A stretch of 40,269 nucleotides of DNA from Arthrobacter sp. Br18 (GTDB taxonomy: Bacteria; Actinomycetota; Actinomycetes; Actinomycetales; Micrococcaceae): positions 141,319-181,587 of the forward strand of contig NZ_KI914846.1 of the NCBI RefSeq assembly GCF_000520555.1. Direction: 5' to 3'. Below, piece after piece: positions 8,418 to 16,799 of this stretch (within the stretch, counting starts at the first letter, position 1; each line of letters begins with the position of its first letter). A program made the position numbers and the translations under genes. The notes below the pieces were generated by a model. It saw nothing but the letters and a program-made list of their open reading frames with translations. It ran no database searches and was not told the origin of the DNA.

Positions 8418-9307
8418 GGTGCCTCTCCCTGCAATGGCGCGGAACCCTCAAAGGCCGCGACCGGTGAAACCGCCTGATAATGGAACAGGACGCGGACGGC
8501 TTGACGTTGTTCCAATGGGATCTGGAATACAAAGACACCCGAGACCGTCTGTCCCGGGGCAACGTCGGCGGGGAAGCGGGCGGCTCCCGGGCCACTGAGA
8601 AGTTCCGCCGGGAACCGATCGACTCCCGCTTCGACGTTCACGACTGCGTCCGCCAGGGAAATGGGCTCCGTGGTGCTGTTGGTGACCTCGAGGGTGAACT
8701 GGACCGCGGATCCGCCCACCTCTCCGATGCCCCGCGCCTCGCCCTCGACGGCCTTCATCACCGTCACCTTGGCCGCCACACCCTTCGCGACGTCCGCTGC
8801 TTTCTCGAACCCCTTGGCCGCGGCGACGGGAGGTGGCTGGTTGATGATCCTCCCGGAGGCGGCAGGCGGGGCGACGGCAGCCGAGGCCCGGTCGGGGGGA
8901 GCTGGTGCTGACGCATTCGGGCCGGGAACGGCAGGATCTTCCGGCGTCAGTGCTTCAGTGGCGGGAGCCCGCGGTTCGGAGGGCGTTGGTGCCGGCATGG
9001 TTTCGGGCCCTGTGGGTCCGGGCTCTGTGAAAGTGGGCGAGGCGGATTCCGGCGAAGCGGATTCGGAGGTGCCCATGGACCCGGGTGAGGCGGATTCCGG
9101 CGAAGCGGATTCGGAGGTGCCTGGTGGCGCACTGGGGGGGCTTTCGGCCTGCACCGACCGGGACGTCGGCTCGGGAGCGGGAAGCTGTGAACCAGCGGCC
9201 ACGGCCCACCCGGTAAGGCCGAGCACAGCAGTGAGGGCCACAGCGCCTGCGGCCCGTTTTCCCCGGGAGAGTTTTCTCTCCGGCTGCTCAGGCTGGGTGG
9301 AGGTCAT
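8414..9307 (-). CDS. Membrane-anchored Ser/Pro-rich protein with DUF4352-like domain
   Basis: 297 residues. A short basic N-terminus and one hydrophobic helix (about 20-42) act as anchor or signal. Residues about 45-150 are a Pro/Ser/Glu-rich linker with repeated SESASPESASP units, a typical wall-spanning stretch. The C-terminal about 120 residues form a beta-rich domain (AVQFTLEVTNSTTEPISLADA, then VAPGQTVSGVFVFQIP) that resembles DUF4352/immunoglobulin-like extracellular domains. The start at 9307 has GGAAGG eight bases upstream. The stop overlaps the ATG of the PKD protein, so the two are one operon and probably act together outside the cell. Precise function unknown. Confidence 0.7.
   Translation of the reverse strand: MTSTQPEQPERKLSRGKRAAGAVALTAVLGLTGWAVAAGSQLPAPEPTSRSVQAESPPSAPPGTSESASPESASPGSMGTSESASPESASPTFTEPGPTGPETMPAPTPSEPRAPATEALTPEDPAVPGPNASAPAPPDRASAAVAPPAASGRIINQPPPVAAAKGFEKAADVAKGVAAKVTVMKAVEGEARGIGEVGGSAVQFTLEVTNSTTEPISLADAVVNVEAGVDRFPAELLSGPGAARFPADVAPGQTVSGVFVFQIPLEQRQAVRVLFHYQAVSPVAAFEGSAPLQGEAP
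9039..9121. repeat. 35-bp perfect direct repeat inside the Ser/Pro linker
   Basis: The 35 bases at 9039-9073 recur exactly at 9087-9121, a 48-base period. They encode the two SESASPESASP blocks of the linker in the gene at 8414-9307. The length is a multiple of three, so copy-number change would keep the frame and only alter linker length. Confidence 0.85.
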
Positions 9308-9632
9308 GGCGCCAGGCCTTCCGAGGAGCGCGGAGCAATCGGCCGGGTGGAACTCAGCTCGAAAGCCCGACGTTCCGGACCGCAGTCATGACCGCTCGCA
9401 ACTCCACTGCCCATTCTGAGACCCGCTTCTCGAAATCAATCCCACGTCATTCATCTGTTATGGCAGAGAGCTTATGGACCGGCCGGCGGGACTACACGAG
9501 TAGGGCTTACGGGTCTTCGGCCCGCGAACCTACGCAGGCTACTTGCTCGCTCGTACCAAGTACTGGGACTGGGACCCGTTACCTTCGCGGCCCTGCACCG
9601 CCCCTGGTTCCGGGCCGCGCCCTGATGGGAGG
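9308..9632. other. Gene-free gap between anchored protein and potassium channel
   Basis: About 325 bases with no convincing reading frame. It must hold the promoter of the minus-strand operon at 9307. A short CGGG...CCCG hairpin lies near 9509-9523. I recognise no riboswitch, tRNA or repeat in it. Confidence 0.5.
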
Positions 9633-10526
9633 CTATTTCGAGTTCGGTTCCGTGTGCTGCCGGTGTCTGTGGTGCAGCGCGTAGCTGTCGAACACCGCCG
9701 AGGACGTCGTTCCTGAATGGCCGAACTTACCGCGGAGGACCTCCGCGAGATCGTCCAGCGCTGCATGCAGCATCCGTCCGGCGAAGCGGAGTTCTGGGTC
9801 CTCATCGCGCTGGGCCTCGGACGCCAGCTGCTGGGCATAGGCAACGGTGGCCGGCAGGGAACTCCTTGGTTTGTCTTCGTGGAAGTAATACGTTTCATGG
9901 AACGACAGCAAATCGATGCTGACCGTCGCCACATTTCTGGCCAGTGATTCGAGCAGCCCCGCGGCATGCCGTGGATCCAGCGAAGATACACCCCCGGGAC
10001 CTGCCGCTTCCCTGAACAGGTTCAGGTGGTGGGCAAGGGCCCGGCGCCGGCTGAGGGCGGGGTAGGTCTGCAGAATCCAGGAGACCGTCGCCGTCAGCAA
10101 GCCGAAACCGCTGACGGCCTCGAGGGCCACAACGAGACGCAGCAGAGGCTGTCCCGCCACTATTTCGCCGTACCCGACGGTGGAAAGAGTGACCATCGAG
10201 GTGTATATTGCCTCGGCGAAGTCCCCGCGCTGTGGAACCCCGTCTCCGTACACGAACCCTTCCGGCAGATGGGGCAGGTAGATCAGGGCCCACCCCAGAA
10301 CCGCCAGCCCTGCCCAGGCACCGATCACAGCAGCCATGGCCAACGGCGCCGAGATGGTGGAGGCGCGTCCCCTCAAGCTTCGCGACAGAAGCCAGAATCC
10401 GCGGATTATCGTCCTGCATACCGGGCCGGAACCATGGGGATAAAGGAGAGTATGGAAAACGTCGCCGAGCATCAGCAGAATCAGGCCGGTTCCCAACACC
10501 GTCCAGAGTGCATCCTCGAAGTCCAT
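9633..10526 (-). CDS. Two-helix potassium channel
   Basis: 297 residues. Membrane helices are visible at about 8-28, 60-85 and 123-143. Between the last two is a pore loop with the selectivity filter TVGYGE (about 116-121), which defines the ion-channel (Ion_trans_2) family, so it should pass K+ across the membrane. The C-terminal 150 residues are soluble and helical (RRALAHHLNLFREAAG, then HETYYFHEDKPRSSLPATVA); no RCK/TrkA nucleotide-binding motif is evident, so the gating input is unknown. The ATG at 10526 follows TATGAT by five bases, which may be a -10 for a leaderless message. Confidence 0.85.
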   Translation of the reverse strand: MDFEDALWTVLGTGLILLMLGDVFHTLLYPHGSGPVCRTIIRGFWLLSRSLRGRASTISAPLAMAAVIGAWAGLAVLGWALIYLPHLPEGFVYGDGVPQRGDFAEAIYTSMVTLSTVGYGEIVAGQPLLRLVVALEAVSGFGLLTATVSWILQTYPALSRRRALAHHLNLFREAAGPGGVSSLDPRHAAGLLESLARNVATVSIDLLSFHETYYFHEDKPRSSLPATVAYAQQLASEAQRDEDPELRFAGRMLHAALDDLAEVLRGKFGHSGTTSSAVFDSYALHHRHRQHTEPNSK

Positions 10527-10636
10527 GTCTCATCATATGGCCGGCTGATTCAGGACATTCCACGGATCCCGGGGCGCCGGGGAGCTGGCTGGAGCAGTTG
10601 ATCCGGGCTGCAGTCGGTGCTCAGCATCAGGATCAT

Positions 10637-10672
10637 GGTGCTGGTCAGGGTGCTGGTCAGGGTGCTGGTCAG
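10637..10672. repeat. Three perfect 12-bp tandem units
   Basis: GGTGCTGGTCAG occurs three times in a row (10637-10672) in the gap before oligopeptidase B. The last unit runs into CAC, forming a small palindrome GGTGCTGGTCAGCACC at 10661-10676. Function unknown; it looks like a slippage-prone minisatellite. Confidence 0.9.
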
Positions 10673-10710
10673 CACCGAGGAAGGCAGCACCGTCGTGGTC
10701 GCCTGCCGGC

Positions 10711-10745
10711 GCACGGCGCACGGAGCACGGCGCACGGCGCACGGG
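10711..10745. repeat. Five 7-bp tandem units (GCACGGN)
   Basis: GCACGGC, GCACGGA, GCACGGC, GCACGGC and GCACGGG follow one another at 10711-10745, 37 bases before the oligopeptidase B start. The array sits where its promoter would be expected, so unit number could affect spacing there; that is inference. Confidence 0.88.
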
Positions 10746-10781
10746 ATCAGGTGAGCTGGAGCGCTCTGGCAAGATGGAGCC

Positions 10782-13001
10782 ATGACTGCCGAGACTGACC
10801 AGGACACAGCGCCGAACCCTCCCACCGCACGGAAAGTGCCCGTTCACCGGACCCACCACGGGGACGCATTCGTCGACAACTACGAATGGCTTCGGGAGAA
10901 GGAGAGCCCGGGAGTCGTGGAGCACCTCACCGCCGAGAACGCCTACACCGACGCCGTCACCGCCGGGCAGGAGCAGCTGCGCCAGGACATCTTCGACGAG
11001 ATCAAGAACCGCACCCAGGAGACCGATCTCTCGGTCCCCGCCCGCAAGAAGGGCTGGTGGTACTACTCCCGGACCGAGGAGGGGAAGCAGTACGGCATCC
11101 AGTGCCGGGTGGCCGCCGGGAACACCGGCAACCTCGGCGCTGACTGGACTCCGCCCGAAGTGGTTCCCGGCGAATCAGTGCCCGGCGAGCAGATCCTGCT
11201 GGACGGCAACGCCGAAGCCGAGGGCAAACCCTTCTTCTCCCTCGGCGGGCTGGCCGTCAGCGAGGACGGCACGCTCCTCGCCTACTGCGAGGACAACGCC
11301 GGCGACGAACGCTTCACCCTGCGCGTCAAGGACCTCGCCACCGGCGCCCTGCTGCCTGACGAGATCCCCAACGTGTTCTACGGCGTGGCCTTCTCCCCCG
11401 ACGGCCGCCGTATCTTCTACACCGTCGTGGACGATTCCTGGCGTCCGTTCCAGGTGCGCGCGCACACCCTCGGCACGCCGATGGAGGACGACGCCGTGCT
11501 GTACCAGGACGACGACGTCGCCATGTGGACCGGCTTCGAGCTGTCCGCGGACCGCACCCAGCTCCTGATCAGCAGCGGCTGCTCGGAATACAGCGAGTAC
11601 CACGCGCTCGACCTCACGGACCCCCAGGCCACCCTGACCCTGCTCATCTCCCGCGATGAGCGGGTGCTCTATGAGGCCGAGCCGCTTCCGATCGACGGCG
11701 CGCCGCACTACCTGCTGACCCACAACCGCGGTGCGAGGAATTCGATGGTCAGTCTGGTCGCCGCGTCGGAGTTGGCCAGGCCGCTCGCCGAGCAGCGGTG
11801 GACCACCGTCGTCGGGCATGACGACGCCGTCCGGGTCAACGGGATTGCCGTCACGGCCACCCACCTGGTGCTTTCCGTCCGGAAGGACACCACCGACCGC
11901 GTCCAGGTACTCCCGCTCGCCGGCCTCGGAACCTCAGGGCAGCCGGCACCCCTGGAGCCCGCGTTCGACGAGGAGCTGTTCACCAGCAGCCTCGCCAACG
12001 CCGAGTTCGAGTCCCCGATCATCCGCCTGTCCTATACGTCCTTCCTGACCCCGCCGCGCATCTACGACTACGTCCTCGGCACCGGCACGCTGGCGCTCCG
12101 GAAGGAGACCGAAGTACGCGGAGATTACGACGCCGACTCCTACACCGCGGAGCGGTGGTGGGCGCCGGCCGCGGACGGGACGGCCATTCCCCTCTCGGTC
12201 ATCCGCCGCTCGGACCTCGTGCAGGACGGCACCAATGCGGCCCTCATCTATGCCTACGGCAGCTACGAGATCAGCGTGGATCCGGGCTTCTCCGTCGCAC
12301 GGTTGTCCCTGCTGGACCGCGGCATCATTTTCGTCGTCGCCCACGTCCGGGGTGGAGGCGAGATGGGCCGCTCCTGGTACGAGCAGGGCAAGAAGCTGCA
12401 CAAGAAGAACACCTTCACCGACTTCGTCGATGCCACCAGCTACCTCGCCGATTCCGGCTGGGTCGATCCGCAACGGGTCGCGGCCATGGGCGGATCGGCC
12501 GGAGGCCTGCTCATGGGTGCTGTCGCCAACCTTGCACCCGAGAAGTACCGGGCCGTCGTGGCGCAGGTTCCCTTCGTGGACGCGCTCACCACCATCCTCG
12601 ACCCGGACCTGCCGCTCTCGGCTCTGGAGTGGGAGGAATGGGGTAACCCGATTGCCGACCCGGAGGTGTACCGCTACATGAAGGAGTACACGCCGTACGA
12701 GAATGTCCGCGCGGTGGACTATCCCCGTATCGCGGCGGTGACGAGCTACAACGACACCCGCGTGCTGTACGTGGAACCGGCGAAGTGGGTGGCCGAGCTG
12801 AGGGACAGGACCACCGGTCCGGAGCCGATCGTCCTCAAGACCGAGATGGACGGCGGCCACGGCGGTGCGAGCGGACGGTACGCGCGGTGGAAGGATGTGG
12901 CATGGGACTACGCCTTCGCCGCCGACGCGCTCGGCGCCACGGACGTGCTTCCCCGGAGAACGCAGGCGCTTGACACGCCCCGCGTCGGCAGTATTACCTA
13001 A
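10782..13001 (+). CDS. ptrB: Oligopeptidase B (S9 prolyl oligopeptidase family)
   Basis: 739 residues. Serine peptidase that cuts short peptides after basic residues in the cytoplasm. The N-terminal part (about 20-420) is the seven-bladed propeller lid, beginning VHRTHHGDAFVDNYEWLR. The C-terminal alpha/beta-hydrolase domain shows the nucleophile in MGGSAGGLLMG (Ser near 570), the specificity stretch DPDLPLSALEWEEWGNP, an Asp candidate in YNDTRVLYVEP (near 657) and the His in GGHGGASGRY (near 692). All catalytic parts appear present. No signal peptide. The start follows CAAGAT by six bases, so the message may be leaderless. Its 3' end carries the promoter and operator of paaI. Confidence 0.93.
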   Translation: MTAETDQDTAPNPPTARKVPVHRTHHGDAFVDNYEWLREKESPGVVEHLTAENAYTDAVTAGQEQLRQDIFDEIKNRTQETDLSVPARKKGWWYYSRTEEGKQYGIQCRVAAGNTGNLGADWTPPEVVPGESVPGEQILLDGNAEAEGKPFFSLGGLAVSEDGTLLAYCEDNAGDERFTLRVKDLATGALLPDEIPNVFYGVAFSPDGRRIFYTVVDDSWRPFQVRAHTLGTPMEDDAVLYQDDDVAMWTGFELSADRTQLLISSGCSEYSEYHALDLTDPQATLTLLISRDERVLYEAEPLPIDGAPHYLLTHNRGARNSMVSLVAASELARPLAEQRWTTVVGHDDAVRVNGIAVTATHLVLSVRKDTTDRVQVLPLAGLGTSGQPAPLEPAFDEELFTSSLANAEFESPIIRLSYTSFLTPPRIYDYVLGTGTLALRKETEVRGDYDADSYTAERWWAPAADGTAIPLSVIRRSDLVQDGTNAALIYAYGSYEISVDPGFSVARLSLLDRGIIFVVAHVRGGGEMGRSWYEQGKKLHKKNTFTDFVDATSYLADSGWVDPQRVAAMGGSAGGLLMGAVANLAPEKYRAVVAQVPFVDALTTILDPDLPLSALEWEEWGNPIADPEVYRYMKEYTPYENVRAVDYPRIAAVTSYNDTRVLYVEPAKWVAELRDRTTGPEPIVLKTEMDGGHGGASGRYARWKDVAWDYAFAADALGATDVLPRRTQALDTPRVGSIT

Positions 13002-13015
13002 TGAACATTCGGTAA
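12970..13015 (+). promoter_or_regulatory. paaI-paaK promoter with PaaR-type operator
   Basis: TTGACA (12970-12975), 16 bases, then TATTAC (12992-12997) form a promoter in the last codons of ptrB. Overlapping the -10 is the palindromic operator at 12992-13015; on the minus strand it reads TTACCGAATGTTCATTAGGT. It ends 19 bases before the paaI ATG, with a GGAAGG ribosome site between. Confidence 0.72.
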
Positions 13016-13034
13016 CTAATGCGGGAAGGTAATC

Positions 13035-13529
13035 ATGGCGGACAGCGGCGTCCCTCCTCCCCGGGCCGACCACGCGCCCGACGGGACGCCGCACCATGAG
13101 CTCCTCACGAACGATCACGCCTCCGCCTGGTTGGGAATCACGCTCGTCGACGCGGGACACGGAACGGCCCGGCTCACCAGGCGGGTCCGCAGGGAGATGC
13201 TGAACGGCTTCGGCATGATCCACGGCGGAATGATCTTCGCCTTCGCCGATTCAGCGTTCGCCCTCGCCTGCAATCCGGCGTCGGTACCGGACGGCGGGAA
13301 CCGCACGGTCGCCGCGGGCGCGGACATTTCCTTCCTGTCCCCCGTCTACGAGGGTGAACTGCTGACCGCGGTCGCCACGCGCCGCGCATCGGCAGGGCGC
13401 AGCGGCCTGTACGACATCACCGTCACGGCCGACGACGACGGAACTCCCCGGCCTGTCGCCGAATTCCGGGGCCGCTCGCGCACCATACCCGCCGCCGGCC
13501 GGCCCTCCCCCGCGAAAGATGAGTCATGA
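13035..13529 (+). CDS. paaI: Hotdog-fold acyl-CoA thioesterase PaaI
   Basis: 164 residues, typical length. PaaI hydrolyses ring-hydroxylated phenylacetyl-CoA esters and so frees CoA when the pathway stalls. The hotdog signature is GFGMIHGGMIFAFADSAFA (about 57-75), with the conserved N/G-H-G-G and the Asp of the helix; a second strand set follows (AGADISFLSPVYEGELLTAVA). The ATG has GGAAGG nine bases before it. The last four bases overlap the paaK start (ATGA), so it is coupled with the ligase. Under the operator at 12992-13015. Confidence 0.92.
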   Translation: MADSGVPPPRADHAPDGTPHHELLTNDHASAWLGITLVDAGHGTARLTRRVRREMLNGFGMIHGGMIFAFADSAFALACNPASVPDGGNRTVAAGADISFLSPVYEGELLTAVATRRASAGRSGLYDITVTADDDGTPRPVAEFRGRSRTIPAAGRPSPAKDES

Positions 13530-14872
13530 CACTGAAAGCCTCTCCGGCAGCACCCGACACGCTCGACCCCGAGGAACACTTCAGCCGGGACCGGATCGAA
13601 TCCCTGCAGCTTGAGCGGCTGCAGGCCACCCTCACCCACGCCTACGCGAACGTGGAGCTCTACCGCACCAAATTCGACGACGCCGGTGTCCACCCCACCG
13701 ACCTCGTGGATCTTGCCGACCTCGCGAAATTCCCCTTCACCACGAAGGAGGACCTCCGCCGGACCTACCCGTTCGGCATGTTCGCCGTGCCGCAGTCGAG
13801 GATCGCCCGCATCCATGCCTCCTCGGGAACCACCGGCCGGCCCACCGTCGTCGGCTACACCGCCGGCGACATCGACAACTGGGCCACCCTCGTTGCGCGG
13901 TCGCTGCGGGCGTCAGGGGTGAAGACAGGGTGGAAAGTCCACAATGCGTACGGCTACGGGCTCTTCACCGGCGGATTGGGTGCCCACTACGGGGCCGAAA
14001 AGCTCGGCTGCACGGTGATTCCCGTGTCGGGGGGCCAGACCGAGCGCCAGGTGCAGCTCATCTCGGACTTCGAACCTGATGCCATCCTCGCAACGCCCAC
14101 CTACCTGCTGACCATCCTCGACGCGATGGTGGCGGCGGGGATCGACCCGCGGTCCACCTCCCTCAAGACAGCCGTGCTGGGGGCCGAGCCCTGGACCCTG
14201 GAAATGAGGCAGGAGCTCGAGGCGCGCATGGGCTTCGACGCCTGCGACATCTACGGACTGTCCGAGGTGATGGGGCCCGGCGTCGCCGGCGAATGTGTGG
14301 AGTCGAAGGACGGGTCCCACCTGTGGGAGGACCATTTCCGGCCCGAGATCGTCGACCCGTTCACCGACCGCGTGCTGGGCGACGGCGAGCACGGTGAGCT
14401 GATCTTCACCTCGCTAACCAAGGAGGCCCTGCCCATCATCCGGTACCGTACCCATGACCTCACCCGGCTCCTCCCTGGTACTGCGCGCCCGGGGATGCGC
14501 CGGATGGGCAGGATCACCGGCCGGAGCGACGACATGATCATCCTGCGCGGGGTGAACCTGTTCCCCACCCAGATCGAGGAACTCGTCCTGCGGATCCCGG
14601 CCCTCAGCCCCCACTTCCAACTGGAGCTCACGCGACCCGAGGGCCAGCGCATGGACCAGCTCAACGTCCGGGTGGAGCCGCGGGAGGGAGCACGCCGTGA
14701 GGACGCCGCAGCCGCGGCACTCCAGCTGCGCGAGCAGATCAAGATCCACATCGGATCGAGCTGCTCCGTGACGATCGTCGAGCTCAATTCCCTGGTCCGC
14801 TCGAGCGGGAAGCTCAAACGGGTCTACGACCTCCGGCCCAAGTCGCCCCCGGAACGGGCCGAGCCCAGGTGA
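13526..14872 (+). CDS. paaK: Phenylacetate-CoA ligase PaaK
   Basis: 448 residues. It makes phenylacetyl-CoA from phenylacetate, ATP and CoA, the entry step and the source of the inducer. ANL-family motifs: the phosphate loop SSGTTGRPTVVGYT (about 99-112), YGLSEVMGPGVAGEC (about 241), RTHDLTRLLPG, and the hinge GRSDDMIILRGVNLFPTQIEE. The PaaK-specific start LERLQATLTHAYANVELYR is present. It overlaps paaI by four bases. Its TGA is the first base triplet of the operator that precedes paaR. Confidence 0.95.
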   Translation: MTLKASPAAPDTLDPEEHFSRDRIESLQLERLQATLTHAYANVELYRTKFDDAGVHPTDLVDLADLAKFPFTTKEDLRRTYPFGMFAVPQSRIARIHASSGTTGRPTVVGYTAGDIDNWATLVARSLRASGVKTGWKVHNAYGYGLFTGGLGAHYGAEKLGCTVIPVSGGQTERQVQLISDFEPDAILATPTYLLTILDAMVAAGIDPRSTSLKTAVLGAEPWTLEMRQELEARMGFDACDIYGLSEVMGPGVAGECVESKDGSHLWEDHFRPEIVDPFTDRVLGDGEHGELIFTSLTKEALPIIRYRTHDLTRLLPGTARPGMRRMGRITGRSDDMIILRGVNLFPTQIEELVLRIPALSPHFQLELTRPEGQRMDQLNVRVEPREGARREDAAAAALQLREQIKIHIGSSCSVTIVELNSLVRSSGKLKRVYDLRPKSPPERAEPR

Positions 14873-14889
14873 CCGAACGTTCGTGCGAA
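14870..14889 (+). promoter_or_regulatory. PaaR-type operator at the regulator start
   Basis: TGACCGAACGTTCGTGCGAA at 14870-14889 has a perfect CGAACGTTCG core and matches the other four sites on its left arm. It lies in the 18-base gap between paaK and paaR and abuts the paaR start codon, so it would allow autorepression. No clear promoter hexamers were found beside it. Confidence 0.65.
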
Positions 14890-14890
14890 A

Positions 14891-15514
14891 ATGGAGCCCA
14901 TGGCCAGCACACCAGTTGAACAGGAACCCGCCGCCCGCCGCGGCCGCCCGGGGTATGACCAGCAGTCGGTGCTGACCATCGCCGTGGACGTGTTCAACCG
15001 GCACGGGTACGAGGCCACCTCGATGGGAGTGCTCGCCGAGCAGCTGGGCATCAGCAAGTCGGCCATCTACCACCACGTCCCCTCGAAGGGCGACCTGCTC
15101 CGCCTCGCGCTCGACCATGCGCTTGGCGGGCTCGAGGCGGTCCTCGCCGAGTCCGGGGCCACCGAGGGCAAGGCGGACGCCCGCCTTGAGCATGTGGTGC
15201 GCGGAACCATCGCCGTCCTGACGGAGCGCCTGCCCTTCGTGACGCTCCTACTGCGGCTGCGCGGCAATACCCAGGTGGAGCGCGAGGCACTGGAGCGCCG
15301 CCGCTCCTTCGACCGCCAGGTGTCGGCACTGGTCGACGCCGCCCGCACCGAGGGATCGATCCGGAGCGACCTCGACCCGCGCACCATCACGCGCCTGATG
15401 TTCGGCACCATCAACTCGGTGGTCGAGTGGTACAAGCCCGAGGGTCCGCTCACCGCGGGAAAGCTGGCCGACGACGTCGTCACCATGCTGTTCGACGGCC
15501 TGCACCGGCGCTGA
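14891..15514 (+). CDS. paaR: TetR-family repressor of the paa genes (PaaR-like)
   Basis: 207 residues from the ATG at 14891; a second ATG at 14900 (MASTPVEQ) is equally possible. The N-terminal 20-70 residues are a TetR helix-turn-helix: LTIAVDVFNRHGYEATSM then LAEQLGISKSAIYHHVPSK. The rest is a helical ligand-binding domain ending in GTINSVVEWYKPEG, as in actinobacterial TetR regulators next to paaK. In that group the repressor is released by phenylacetyl-CoA (family knowledge, not seen here). It follows paaI-paaK and an operator at its own start, and four more similar sites precede paa genes in this window. Confidence 0.85.
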   Translation: MEPMASTPVEQEPAARRGRPGYDQQSVLTIAVDVFNRHGYEATSMGVLAEQLGISKSAIYHHVPSKGDLLRLALDHALGGLEAVLAESGATEGKADARLEHVVRGTIAVLTERLPFVTLLLRLRGNTQVEREALERRRSFDRQVSALVDAARTEGSIRSDLDPRTITRLMFGTINSVVEWYKPEGPLTAGKLADDVVTMLFDGLHRR

Positions 15515-15599
15515 GCCCTACGTGTGGTCCCCCCACCGGTTATGAATGCGGCTGATGGGAGTTTCACCTCCGATGCCGGTATCGGTTCTGTGGTGATGG

Positions 15600-15665
15600 T
15601 GAGGATTTCGGGTAGGCCGGCCTTGAGCGGTCATCCAGGGCATGATGCAGGTAGGCGTAGGCGGT
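15600..15665 (-). mobile_element. IS481-family transposase remnant
   Basis: Read on the minus strand from 15665, the codons give TAYAYLHHALDDRSRPAYPK, closely matching the catalytic-core stretch YLHHALDDHSRLAYSE of IS481 transposases. The similarity fades on both sides and there is no long frame, so it is a scrap of about 22 codons. It lies between paaR and the island and marks an old insertion or rearrangement point. Confidence 0.6.
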
Positions 15666-15692
15666 CCCGGCCCGGCGGCTCGCCGGCCCATT

Positions 15693-15714
15693 CCTTGCAC
15701 ACGCGCGTGCAAGG
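15693..15714 (-). terminator. 22-bp near-perfect inverted repeat downstream of the island operon
   Basis: CCTTGCACACG and CGCGTGCAAGG pair in 10 of 11 positions. The site is 33 bases past the phosphoesterase stop in the direction of island transcription. No T-run follows, so a terminator role is only likely by position; an IS-related end is the alternative. Confidence 0.35.
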
Positions 15715-15746
15715 CCGCGCGGCCGGCGCGCTGACCCTGGTTCCGC

Positions 15747-16799
15747 TCAGCCACCGTCCGGACGCCAGTACCGCAGCCCTCCGCTGGTGGTGCCGTCGCG
15801 GGCGACGTCCACCACGGCGTACGGGAATGCCCGACGGTCCGACTGGTCAGGTCCGCGACCGCGGACGTCCGAACACCACGTGCCGGTGTTGACGTACCGG
15901 GTGGGGCACGCCTCGAGAGCCGACTCGAGAGCCCTGTGGGTGTGGCCTGAGAGGTACCAGGCCACCCCGGAACCGTGCGTCTCGAGGGTACGTGCGAACC
16001 GGCCCGCCGCAGCAGGAGCCTCCTCGCTGGTGATTCTGCGCCCGATGGCCGCGAGCACCATGCGCGTCGCGGCGACCGGGAGCGCCGACACCGTCCGGAA
16101 CCGAGACAGGCGCGCGAGGTCCCGAACGGCCACCCCGTCGAGCGCAAGCCGAAGTGATTCCGCCTGCAAGAGCTCGTCGTACGCGAGCCCCCGGACGCGG
16201 CGCTCCGCCCGCTCGGACGCCAGGCATGCCCGGGCGACGGCCCGGGCGCGGCTCAGGCGCGACCTCGACGGATGGGCGTTCCAGGCGCCGAGCGGTGGGG
16301 GGCCCAGCTCGTCGGTGCCGTTGATCGCCGCACGGAGCACCTCGGGTATCCGGTGCAGCGCGTGGTGCTGGTGCCCGTGCTCGGCCACGAGCACGTGGGG
16401 TACGTGCAGCAACCACGGGTGCACCCGAACCCGCGTGGGTTCTCCGGGCGACAGCAACGCCGACAGGCGCGCGGCGACCGAGGGCCTGGCCAGCTCCACG
16501 TCGTGGTTTCCGCACACGAAGTGCAGCTGCACGCCGCGCGCCGCACACGCCTCCAGTGCCCGGAACGCGTCGGCGTGGTGGGCGACGATGGACTCGAGCC
16601 GGGACAGACTCTCGTCCTCGGTGAGCCCGACCAGCTCGAACGTGTCACCGACGAAGGCGGCGTGCAGCTGCCGATCGGAGGTTGCGAGCACCTCGCGGCG
16701 AAGGAACTCGGGCAGCACCCTGCCGGGGTGTCGGGGGTCGTCGTCCGACAGGCCCAGGTGGAGGTCGCTGAGGAGCCACCACCGCGCCGCACTGCTCAT
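15747..16799 (-). CDS. Calcineurin-like metallophosphoesterase (LpxH-like)
   Basis: 350 residues from the ATG at 16799, which overlaps the stop of the upstream small membrane protein (ATGA); a longer frame to 16850 is less likely. All metal-binding blocks of the family are visible in order: SDLHLG (about 11-16), GDTFE (51-55), CGNHD (96-100), EHGHQHH and SGHTHRA near the end. The order and spacing resemble LpxH-type UDP-diacylglucosamine hydrolases, but actinobacteria lack lipid A, so a nucleotide-sugar or lipid-linked sugar phosphate is a more sensible substrate. No signal peptide. It is the last gene of the island operon. The true substrate is unknown. Confidence 0.8.
   Translation of the reverse strand: MSSAARWWLLSDLHLGLSDDDPRHPGRVLPEFLRREVLATSDRQLHAAFVGDTFELVGLTEDESLSRLESIVAHHADAFRALEACAARGVQLHFVCGNHDVELARPSVAARLSALLSPGEPTRVRVHPWLLHVPHVLVAEHGHQHHALHRIPEVLRAAINGTDELGPPPLGAWNAHPSRSRLSRARAVARACLASERAERRVRGLAYDELLQAESLRLALDGVAVRDLARLSRFRTVSALPVAATRMVLAAIGRRITSEEAPAAAGRFARTLETHGSGVAWYLSGHTHRALESALEACPTRYVNTGTWCSDVRGRGPDQSDRRAFPYAVVDVARDGTTSGGLRYWRPDGG

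Noticed and set aside
9503-9546. Possible structured RNA in the gap before the anchored protein
   Set aside because: Only one short hairpin; no match to a riboswitch class I can name.
11934-13223. 429-codon minus-strand frame opposite oligopeptidase B and paaI
   Set aside because: Antisense shadow; both plus-strand genes carry complete catalytic motifs.
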